Assembly (NCBI GenBank): GCA_021825445.1
Contig: JAKAHA010000003.1
Coordinates: 37,969 to 101,968, forward strand
Length of the DNA: 64,000 nt
Reading direction: 5' to 3'
DNA from: a bacterium
GTDB taxonomy: Bacteria > Patescibacteriota > Microgenomatia > UBA1406 > GWC2-37-13
In this document: positions 42,217 through 48,801 of the stretch, piece after piece
Numbering within the stretch: the first letter of the stretch is position 1
How the letters are laid out: the number at the start of each line of letters is the position of its first letter
Program-made: the position numbers and the translations under genes
The notes under the pieces: model-generated
Database searches by the model: none
What the model was told of the DNA's origin: nothing
Seen by the model: the letters and a program-made list of their open reading frames with translations, nothing else

Positions 42217-43671
42217 ATGTCTTCCCGTCCTCCTATCGTCGCTATTCTCGGTCACGTTGACCACGGTAAAACTACCCTCTTGGATTATATTCGCAAAAGC
42301 AATATCACAGATCGTGAGTATGGCGGAATCACCCAAAAAATTGGAGCTTATGAGATTACCACTAATTTTAAAGACTACAAAACTAATAAGATAACGTTTA
42401 TAGATACTCCAGGGCACGAAGCCTTTACAAAACTTAGAGCCCGAGGAGCAAATGTCGCCGATATTGCCCTACTTTTGATTGATGGAAAGGATTCTGTCAT
42501 GCCACAAACTGAAGAATCAATCTCACATATCAAAGCCGCAGGAATTCCATTTATTGTTGTCATCAATAAAATTGATCTTCCAGAAACTAATCCAGATAAA
42601 GTAAAAAATGATCTTTTAAAATACGAAGTAATGACCGAAGGTAAAGGTGGAGATGTTCCAGTTGCCCTGGTTTCCGCAAAAACTGGCAAGGGAATTAACG
42701 AACTATTGGAAACAATCTTATTTATTGCTTCAGATTTAAAACTTACGTATGATGAAAAAAACCCTGCAACTGCCTATATCATTGAAACAAAAAAAGATCG
42801 TCGGGGAATTGTTGCCAGTGCAATAATTAAAGATGGATCAATAAAAATAGCTGATGTCGTCTATACAAATGATCAAAAAATAAAAGTAAAATCACTGATT
42901 AACGACCTTGGAAAAAATGTTACTCAAGTTATTCCCGCAAATCCCTTTGAAATTACCGGATTTAACGAAATGCCCGAAGTTGGAAGTATGATTAAACAAC
43001 AATTGACCGAAAAGATAGCTACGCCCGACGCCCTACCCTCTACTCCCTCAATAGCTTTAACTCTTGAGGATGTCCTCAAGGTTGAGGTCGTTGAGAAGAG
43101 GCTACCTGCAATAATTAAAGCTGATTCTCAAGGTAGTGTTGAGGCAATAAAAAATTCTTTGAAAAATAATACTAACTTAAATATTGTTCTCATCGCAGTT
43201 GGTGAAATTAATAAATCGGATATTTTTCTGGCAAAAGCGACCAAATCAATCATTATTGGATTTACTGTCAAAACGAGTCATGAGGCTGAAAGTCTAGCTA
43301 AACAAGAAAAAGTGATTATCAAAAGCTATCAAATTATCTATGAGTTGCTTGATGAACTTAATGAGGTTGCCAATTTAATAAAAGAAAAAGAGGAAAAAGA
43401 AAAAAATCTAAAAGGTGAGGCTCAAATACTTGCTAATTTTGTAATTGAAGGGGAAAAAATCTTTGGAGTCAATGTAACTAAGGGAAAAATCAACCTCGGT
43501 GATGAAATAGAAGTTTTTAGAAAAAATAAACCTATAGGAAAGACTAAATTGGTATCTCTCAAGGTTCGAGCTAAAACTGTAAATGAAGTAAAAAAAGGTC
43601 AGGAAGCGGGAATGATATTTGGTCCTCCACTTGACTTTGTTGTGGGCGATGTGATAAAATCTATCCTATAA
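42217..43671 (+). CDS. infB: translation initiation factor IF-2, short form
   Basis: 484 residues. The protein starts directly at the GTPase domain: G1 GHVDHGKTTLLD at residue 10, G3 DTPGHEAF, G4 NKID near residue 110. Domains II, III (ADSQGSVEAIKNSL near residue 305) and C2 follow. The N-terminal variable region of typical IF-2 (up to several hundred residues) is absent. It brings fMet-tRNA to the 30S subunit. Five bases separate it from the next gene. Confidence 0.95.
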   Translation: MSSRPPIVAILGHVDHGKTTLLDYIRKSNITDREYGGITQKIGAYEITTNFKDYKTNKITFIDTPGHEAFTKLRARGANVADIALLLIDGKDSVMPQTEESISHIKAAGIPFIVVINKIDLPETNPDKVKNDLLKYEVMTEGKGGDVPVALVSAKTGKGINELLETILFIASDLKLTYDEKNPATAYIIETKKDRRGIVASAIIKDGSIKIADVVYTNDQKIKVKSLINDLGKNVTQVIPANPFEITGFNEMPEVGSMIKQQLTEKIATPDALPSTPSIALTLEDVLKVEVVEKRLPAIIKADSQGSVEAIKNSLKNNTNLNIVLIAVGEINKSDIFLAKATKSIIIGFTVKTSHEAESLAKQEKVIIKSYQIIYELLDELNEVANLIKEKEEKEKNLKGEAQILANFVIEGEKIFGVNVTKGKINLGDEIEVFRKNKPIGKTKLVSLKVRAKTVNEVKKGQEAGMIFGPPLDFVVGDVIKSIL

Positions 43672-43676
43672 GAAAT

Positions 43677-44600
43677 ATGGATAATAATCAAAATACACTT
43701 GCCCGCATTCAAGAAATTACGACTAAATGTCGTTCAGCTGTTATTGTTATACCTCCAAATCCATCTGTTGATGCAATTGCAGCCTCAACTTCTTTGTATT
43801 TAGCTTTAAATAAAATGGGAAAGACTATTTCTATCGCCTGTAGTCAAAAAGTTCAGTCAGATTTAGCTGCCTCAGATAAAATCCAAAATATTATCGGAGC
43901 CGGTGGCGACAGCCTAATGGTTTCATTTCCATATTCTGACGGTGCAATTGATAAGGTTGACTATAATATTCAGGGAAATTCTTTTAATTTAGTGGTTACT
44001 CCACGACCGGGACACCAGAAACTAAACCCCAATCAAGTTAATTTTTCCTACACTGGTGGTCTAGTTGACGTCATTTTTGTAATCGATGCTCCAACTTTAA
44101 ATAGCTTGGGAACAATTTATACCGAAAATCAAAATCAATTTAATGGAAAAGATATTATAAATATCGATCGCCATTTGACTAATGCTTATTACGGCACAGT
44201 TAACTACGTTAATAAAACCATATCTTCGATCTCTGAACTTGTTTTGTCAATTATTCAAACATTAGGAAGTGAAATAGATCGAGATATTGCCACTAATTTA
44301 TATGCAGGTTCCGCCGCCTCAACTAATAATTTTACTTCTTATTCAACAAACGCCGATACTTTTGAACATATTGCAGTTTTACTTAGAGCAGGAGCAATCA
44401 AAAAAACTTTCAAGAAACCTGATCAACCTCAAATAATGAGACCACAACCTCAAGTAATTAACTCTATGCCAAGTCATTCTCCCGAAGTACCAAAGTCAGG
44501 ACCGATTGAATCAGTCGAAAAAGAGGCAGTAATTGATAAACCCCAAACCAGCCAAGAATGGCTAAAGCCAAAAATATTCAAAGGTGGGGGTTTGATATAA
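43677..44600 (+). CDS. DHH-phosphoesterase-like protein with degenerate active site
   Basis: 307 residues. The position after infB and the pattern (IPPNPSVDAIAASTSLYLAL near residue 27; VIFVIDAP; NIDRHLTNAYYG) match the NrnA/RecJ-like DHH family, which degrades nanoRNA and cyclic dinucleotides. The catalytic DxD of motif I is SVD here and the DHH motif reads DRH, so hydrolase activity is doubtful. A Pro/Gln-rich linker leads to a short conserved-looking tail. It may be an RNA-binding or regulatory remnant retained in the translation operon. Confidence 0.7.
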   Translation: MDNNQNTLARIQEITTKCRSAVIVIPPNPSVDAIAASTSLYLALNKMGKTISIACSQKVQSDLAASDKIQNIIGAGGDSLMVSFPYSDGAIDKVDYNIQGNSFNLVVTPRPGHQKLNPNQVNFSYTGGLVDVIFVIDAPTLNSLGTIYTENQNQFNGKDIINIDRHLTNAYYGTVNYVNKTISSISELVLSIIQTLGSEIDRDIATNLYAGSAASTNNFTSYSTNADTFEHIAVLLRAGAIKKTFKKPDQPQIMRPQPQVINSMPSHSPEVPKSGPIESVEKEAVIDKPQTSQEWLKPKIFKGGGLI

Positions 44601-44621
44601 AAATATAGTTTCAATTTCTTC

Positions 44622-44693
44622 GTAGTGGAACGATTCATCGTTCCATAATAATACATTTAATGAATATTTTGGTGTGATAAATCACACCACTAC
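44622..44693. repeat. 72-bp composite palindromic element (family E), copy 2
   Basis: Begins GTAGTGGAACGATTCATCG and ends GGTGTGATAAATCACACC then ACTAC. It is in the opposite orientation to copy 1 at 38033-38105, with the same two hairpins and AT-rich centre. It ends about 10 bp before the -10 of rmuC. Confidence 0.8.
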
Positions 44694-44702
44694 ATATTAT
44701 GT

Positions 44703-44708
44703 TAGAAT
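44703..44708 (+). promoter_or_regulatory. -10 box of leaderless rmuC promoter
   Basis: TAGAAT ending 6 bp before ATG 44715. Confidence 0.5.
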
Positions 44709-44714
44709 TAATTC

Positions 44715-45650
44715 ATGAATTTTGTTTATATTTTTATTGTTTTTGGTGCTTCTGTTTTAATAATCCTTTACTTCATTAAAACTTGGTTAAACAAACTTGA
44801 AGAAAAGACTACCCTTTCTTCAGATATCGTTGAATGGCTAAAAACTTCCAATCAATCAGTTGATCAGAAATTAAGTCGCAACATGGAGATTTTTGCTTCA
44901 GTCCAAAAATCAATCGGTGAATTTTCAGAAATTGGAAGGTCGATGAAAGAGCTACAAGAATATTTAACTTCACCGAAACTTCGTGGAAATATCGGCGAAC
45001 ATGTTCTTAAAGAACTTCTTGCACAAAACTTTCCAAAGTCATCATATAAATTACAATATCATTTTAAAACTGGTTCAATTGTTGACGCCGTCTTAATAAC
45101 CTCTCAAGGAATAATTCCAATTGATTCAAAATTTCCGATCGATACTTTTAAAAAAATTTCCCGAACAACTAACAAAGAAGAAATTACATCAATAAAAAAA
45201 GATTTTGAACGAGACGTTAAAAAACACGTTGATGATATTGCAAGAAAATATATACTCACACAAGAAAAAACCGTTGATTACGCATTAATGTATGTGCCAT
45301 CGGAAAGTATTTATTATGAATTGATAAATAACGATGCATTATTTGATTACGCCGGTCAAAATAGAGTCTTACCTGTTTCACCTATGAGTTTTTATGCTTA
45401 TATTAAAGCCATTCTTATTTCATTTGAAGGAGAAAAAATTGAAACCAAAGCCAAAGAAATTTTAAAAATTCTGCAAGCAATAAAAAAAGACTATCAAAAA
45501 ACCGATGAAGCTTTTTCTGTCTTAAACAGGCATGTAACTAACGCCTATAACCAAAGCTCACAAGTGGCAAAAACTTTTTCATCTTTAGGACAAAAGTTGG
45601 AGTCGACAAATTTATTGACTATTGAAAAACAGGAAAAATTGATTGAGTGA
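44715..45650 (+). CDS. rmuC: DNA recombination protein RmuC
   Basis: 311 residues. An N-terminal membrane helix (residues 1-20) and coiled coil (to ~90) are followed by the PD-(D/E)XK-like RmuC nuclease domain: RGNIGEHVLKELL, YQLQYHFKTGS-like strand, GIIPIDSKFPIDTF near residue 135 and PSESIYYEL. RmuC limits DNA inversions at short repeats, which is interesting in a repeat-rich genome. Shorter than E. coli RmuC (475) because the coiled coil is reduced. Ends in TGA. Confidence 0.9.
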   Translation: MNFVYIFIVFGASVLIILYFIKTWLNKLEEKTTLSSDIVEWLKTSNQSVDQKLSRNMEIFASVQKSIGEFSEIGRSMKELQEYLTSPKLRGNIGEHVLKELLAQNFPKSSYKLQYHFKTGSIVDAVLITSQGIIPIDSKFPIDTFKKISRTTNKEEITSIKKDFERDVKKHVDDIARKYILTQEKTVDYALMYVPSESIYYELINNDALFDYAGQNRVLPVSPMSFYAYIKAILISFEGEKIETKAKEILKILQAIKKDYQKTDEAFSVLNRHVTNAYNQSSQVAKTFSSLGQKLESTNLLTIEKQEKLIE

Positions 45651-45654
45651 TTCA

Positions 45655-45747
45655 GTCATCCACGTGAAAACGGGGATCCAGACTAAAATCACTTTATTTA
45701 TTTTATAATGTAATTATCGACTGGATCTCCTTCTTCAAGGGGATGAC
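45655..45747. repeat. GTCATC...CCAG / CTGGATC...GATGAC composite repeat (family F)
   Basis: GTCATCCACGTGAAAACGGG-type left hairpin, a 40-bp AT spacer, and a CTGGATCTCCTTCTTCAAGG right hairpin ending GGATGAC. It has terminal inverted repeats GTCATC/GATGAC. A shorter copy is at 50662-50721, and a half copy lies inside recJ at 47316-47342. Confidence 0.75.
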
Positions 45748-45758
45748 AATTCATCAGT

Positions 45759-47480
45759 ATGCAAATCAACTTCAAACACGAACTTAAGCTCAATGATAAA
45801 TTAACCAACGAGCAAATCGTCAATCTCATCCTCAAATCTCGAAACATTAAGAATCTTGATCAATTTCTCAACCCCCCATCTCCACTAACCTTAACCCTGA
45901 ATGACTTCGGCTCTTATAATCAATCTTTTGCAAGAGTATTTAAAATACTAAAAGAAATTAAAGAAAAAAATCAAATGATCGTTGTTTATACCGACTATGA
46001 TGCTGATGGAATCACAGGTGGTGCAATCCTTTGGGAAACTTTGTACCTGCTTGGTTTTAATGTTATGCCTTACGTCCCTCACCGAAAGTTGGAAGGCTAC
46101 GGTTTTTCTAAAATCGGGATTGATAATGTAAAAAAACAATATGATCCAGCTCTTATCATTAGTGTTGATCATGGAATCACAAAAGTAGAAGAAGTTGAAT
46201 ATGCAAAAAAATTAGGAATAAAAATTATCGTCACTGATCATCATTTGAAAGGAGAAAAAATTCCAAAAGCTGAAAGCATCTTTCATATACCCGCTCTTTC
46301 AGGGAGTGGTGTCGCCTATTTTTTCGCAAAAGAGGTATTTAATTCATTCCAAAATGTAGAGACAATTCATGAATTGTCCCTACAAAAAAATTTCGAAACC
46401 GATTATCTCGCTCTCGCCGCAATCGGTACCATTGCCGACCTCGTTCCTCTAACTGGTCCTTCACGATCAGTCGTTAAATATGGACTTGAGGCGTTCCCAA
46501 AAGTTAAACGTTTCGGGATAAAACACATTCTTAAACAGGCAGGAATTGAGGATAAAAAAATCACTCCTTACGAAGTTGGATACATGATTGCGCCTCGCAT
46601 AAATGCGATTGGAAGATTGGAACACGCAATTGATGCACTTCGCCTACTTTGTACCAACGATGAAAAAAAAGCACGCGACCTCGCTCGTAAAATTGGGAAC
46701 GTAAATATTGAAAGGCAGGAATTAGTTGAGAAATGTGTAACTGAGGCACGAAAAATGTTAGATGTAGAGACAAGGCATGCCTTGTCTCTACAAAAACAAA
46801 AAATTATAATCCTGGTATCTAATAAATGGCACGAGGGCATCATCGGTTTGATTGCCTCCAAAATCGCTGAAGAATTTTACCGTCCAACATTGGTTCTAAC
46901 AAAAACAGATGCTGGATATAAAGGCTCAGCCCGATCTATCCCCTCTTTTCATATTACGGAATTCTTACAATCTTTAAAAAAATATTTAGTCGGCGTCGGT
47001 GGTCATAAACAAGCCGCAGGGTTTACTTTGACATATAAACAGCTTGACCCATTTGTGACGGCCGTCAGAGATAGGTCAGAAAAATTAATTACAGATAAAG
47101 ATTTGGAAAGAAAGATTGAGGCAGATTTAAAAATCCCAATTTCAATGATTGATTTAGATTTAGTCAAATCATTAGAGTCACTAGAACCTTTTGGTATGGG
47201 TAATCCCCGTCCAATTTTTTATAGTGAAGGAACTCTCACTGGTGTCCAACTCCTCGGCAAAATCCAAAAACATCTTAAAATTTGGGTGTCAGATTCTAAT
47301 GATGAATCTAGTTCTGTCATCCCCGCGAAGGCGGGGATCCAGTCTTTAGAATTAATATCTTTTAATAATGCAGACAAATTTAGAGAACTTTCTAGGGGTC
47401 AAAAAATCCAAATTGTTTATAATCTTGATATAAATGAATGGAATAATAAGAAAACCGTACAAGGAAAAATTACTCATTAA
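45759..47480 (+). CDS. recJ: single-stranded-DNA exonuclease RecJ with three repeat inserts
   Basis: 573 residues. DHH nuclease motifs are intact: VYTDYDADGITGG near residue 73, SVDHG near 138 and VTDHHLKGE near 158. The DHHA1 domain includes the GGHKQAAGF motif near residue 413, and an OB domain is at the C-terminus. Three dispersed repeats are inserted in frame: 46356-46383 (VETIHELSLQ), 46764-46791 (VETRHALSLQ) and 47316-47342 (VIPAKAGIQ). None falls on a catalytic motif. RecJ degrades 5' ends of ssDNA in recombination and mismatch repair. Confidence 0.93.
   Translation: MQINFKHELKLNDKLTNEQIVNLILKSRNIKNLDQFLNPPSPLTLTLNDFGSYNQSFARVFKILKEIKEKNQMIVVYTDYDADGITGGAILWETLYLLGFNVMPYVPHRKLEGYGFSKIGIDNVKKQYDPALIISVDHGITKVEEVEYAKKLGIKIIVTDHHLKGEKIPKAESIFHIPALSGSGVAYFFAKEVFNSFQNVETIHELSLQKNFETDYLALAAIGTIADLVPLTGPSRSVVKYGLEAFPKVKRFGIKHILKQAGIEDKKITPYEVGYMIAPRINAIGRLEHAIDALRLLCTNDEKKARDLARKIGNVNIERQELVEKCVTEARKMLDVETRHALSLQKQKIIILVSNKWHEGIIGLIASKIAEEFYRPTLVLTKTDAGYKGSARSIPSFHITEFLQSLKKYLVGVGGHKQAAGFTLTYKQLDPFVTAVRDRSEKLITDKDLERKIEADLKIPISMIDLDLVKSLESLEPFGMGNPRPIFYSEGTLTGVQLLGKIQKHLKIWVSDSNDESSSVIPAKAGIQSLELISFNNADKFRELSRGQKIQIVYNLDINEWNNKKTVQGKITH
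46356..46383. repeat. 28-bp palindrome (family B variant) inside recJ
   Basis: Arm GTAGAGACAATTCA plus near-complement ending CCCTAC. Read in frame as VETIHELSL, then Gln. Confidence 0.85.
46764..46791. repeat. 28-bp perfect palindrome (family B) inside recJ
   Basis: Identical to the intergenic copy at 23712-23739. Read in frame as VETRHALSL, then Gln, the same frame as the recJ copy at 46356. Confidence 0.9.
47316..47342. repeat. GTCATCCCCGCGAAGGCGGG... repeat (family F half) inside recJ
   Basis: GC-rich palindrome in AT-rich surroundings, read in frame as VIPAKAGIQ. The same words occur in the intergenic composites at 45655 and 50662. Confidence 0.85.
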
Positions 47481-47944
47481 CCTACGACTAGTTTTTTTCC
47501 TCCCAGTAAACCAGCTACACCTAATATTGAGGTTATAACTATTGCTAACACAGGATTACCCCCATTTGAATTTAGTTCAGGTAATGATATACTTTGCCCT
47601 AATCTTCTTCTAACAGTTACACCATCCATATTGCCAACACCCTGTCTTATCACCTCAAAATTTTCTGTACAATTTTTTTCCATATATCTTGTAACAAATG
47701 TCCAATGAGTTTCCTTTTTATTAAACATCACATCTGGATGAGTACTGATTGACCCAAGTGAAGGCGGTATTTCCACGCGAGTATCACTAACATTTCCATG
47801 ACCTGAAAATGCTATTTGAAGATTTTGAAAGGCTGTTTCACAAGGATCAACTGTCGGAAAACTTCCACACGCTAAAATTCCCATTAAGACTGCAGAAACT
47901 CCTAATGCTGCTCTTATGCGGACACTATGGCATTCATTTTTCAT
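47477..47944 (-). CDS. putative lipoprotein with C-terminal membrane helix
   Basis: About 155 residues from ATG 47944 (MKNECHSVRIR). The longer frame from 47986 would be read through a terminator hairpin. The signal peptide (residues ~8-26) ends in a lipobox GILAC, so lipid attachment to Cys is likely. A ~100-residue outer domain follows, then LPELNSNGG and a C-terminal hydrophobic segment with Lys residues, which resembles a surface-anchoring tail but is not a true LPxTG. The gene overlaps the recJ stop by four bases on the opposite strand. Its base composition is less AT-rich than its neighbours. No family recognised. Confidence 0.65.
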   Translation of the reverse strand: MKNECHSVRIRAALGVSAVLMGILACGSFPTVDPCETAFQNLQIAFSGHGNVSDTRVEIPPSLGSISTHPDVMFNKKETHWTFVTRYMEKNCTENFEVIRQGVGNMDGVTVRRRLGQSISLPELNSNGGNPVLAIVITSILGVAGLLGGKKLVVG

Positions 47945-47950
47945 ATTATT

Positions 47951-47972
47951 AAAAAACCCGCATTGCTGCGGG
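47951..47972 (-). terminator. intrinsic terminator just before the lipoprotein start
   Basis: On the minus strand CCCGCA / TGCGGG stem with a 4-base loop, followed by TTTTTT. The lipoprotein ATG is 6 bases further on, so expression requires read-through. Confidence 0.75.
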
Positions 47973-48077
47973 TGGGTAATTTGCAATTAATGCTTATCAC
48001 TCACACCGCACACAGACCTCAATAAAGAGGTTGTACTTGGTAATGAGTTGATAAGATGCGTTTTTCATGATTATAGG
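47951..48077 (-). ncRNA. candidate structured leader RNA or small RNA before the lipoprotein gene
   Basis: Transcript predicted from about 48077 to a terminator at 47951-47972 on the minus strand. It can fold into a long irregular hairpin: TGAGTTGATAAG (48044-48055) pairs with CTTATCACTCA (47993-48003) with one bulge, and an inner ACCTC/GAGGT hairpin caps it. It also contains a possible 23-codon ORF (48068 to 47997, MKNASYQLITKYN...). It could be a riboswitch-like attenuator or an independent small RNA. No known RNA family was recognised. Confidence 0.45.
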
Positions 48078-48083
48078 ATAATA

Positions 48084-48111
48084 AGTATAACGAAATATTT
48101 GAGGTTGTCAA
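48084..48111 (-). promoter_or_regulatory. promoter of the structured leader RNA
   Basis: Minus strand TTGACA (48106-48111), a 16-bp spacer and TATACT (48084-48089). Confidence 0.65.
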
Positions 48112-48127
48112 GAGAAATAAAAAAGAA

Positions 48128-48133
48128 TAAAAT
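48128..48133 (+). promoter_or_regulatory. -10 box of leaderless promoter (NYN gene)
   Basis: TAAAAT ending 6 bp before ATG 48140. Confidence 0.5.
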
Positions 48134-48139
48134 GTACTG

Positions 48140-48733
48140 ATGAAAAAAACCTACTTTTTTATTGACGGAACGAATTTATACGCTGGACAATATGAACTTT
48201 TTGGACCAAAAGCATACTTAAATTTTTCTAAATTAATCCAGGAGACAGAAAAAGAACTGAAGACAACTTTTGAAAAGATATATTTTTATGCTTCTTATTC
48301 ACCAAAATCTGAAAAACCAAGTAAGAAAGAAATACTTTACTTAAAGAACGAAGCGCTTTTTTACAAGAATGTAAAACAAATAAAAAATGTCGTTTTTTTC
48401 ACAGGATATCGATCAAAGACCAGCGGTAAAGAGAAAGAAGTTGATGTAAAACTGGCAACCGATTTGGTGGCTTTTTCTTTTTTAAAAAAATATAATCAGG
48501 TTTTTTTAATGACGGGTGATGCAGATTTTCTACAAGCACTCTTTACAATCAATCAATATCACTCCAAAATAAAAATTAATTTAATTTGTTTGGAAAATAA
48601 AATAATGTATCGCGGAATGTTTCGTTTTCAAACATATATCATTCATCTAACAGGTAAAAATATTAAATATAATGAAAGTCGATCTTTAGAAAAAATATAT
48701 TTTAATAAAGAGGCATTTGTTGATGTTATATAA
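48140..48733 (+). CDS. NYN-domain (LabA/DUF88-like) putative ribonuclease
   Basis: 197 residues. The PIN-like NYN fold shows its acidic motifs: FIDGTNLY near residue 8, EKEVDVKLATDLV near residue 98, and LMTGDADFLQAL near residue 120. These Asp residues bind metal for RNA cleavage in the family. Partner RNA unknown. It is followed by a TGCATGCA-rich palindrome and then aspS on the same strand. Confidence 0.85.
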   Translation: MKKTYFFIDGTNLYAGQYELFGPKAYLNFSKLIQETEKELKTTFEKIYFYASYSPKSEKPSKKEILYLKNEALFYKNVKQIKNVVFFTGYRSKTSGKEKEVDVKLATDLVAFSFLKKYNQVFLMTGDADFLQALFTINQYHSKIKINLICLENKIMYRGMFRFQTYIIHLTGKNIKYNESRSLEKIYFNKEAFVDVI

Positions 48734-48736
48734 AAA

Positions 48737-48760
48737 GCCCCTGCATGCATGCATGCAGGG
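48737..48760. repeat. TGCATGCA tandem palindrome
   Basis: CCCCTGCATGCATGCATGCA then GGG. A tetranucleotide repeat embedded in a perfect hairpin. It has no T-tract on the plus strand, but on the minus strand it is followed by CTTTTTA, so it could stop transcription in that direction. Confidence 0.6.
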
Positions 48761-48801
48761 TAGATTAACCAAATTATAAGCTATAATAAATAATTGTCAA
48801 T

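Noticed and set aside
47477-47600. Sortase LPxTG anchor on the lipoprotein
   Set aside because: The motif reads LPELN, not LPxTG, and a lipobox is already present at the N-terminus.
47951-48077. SRP RNA (4.5S) or 6S RNA
   Set aside because: The rod-like fold is suggestive, but the conserved GGAAG/AGCA SRP loop is absent and the length and bubble do not fit 6S RNA.
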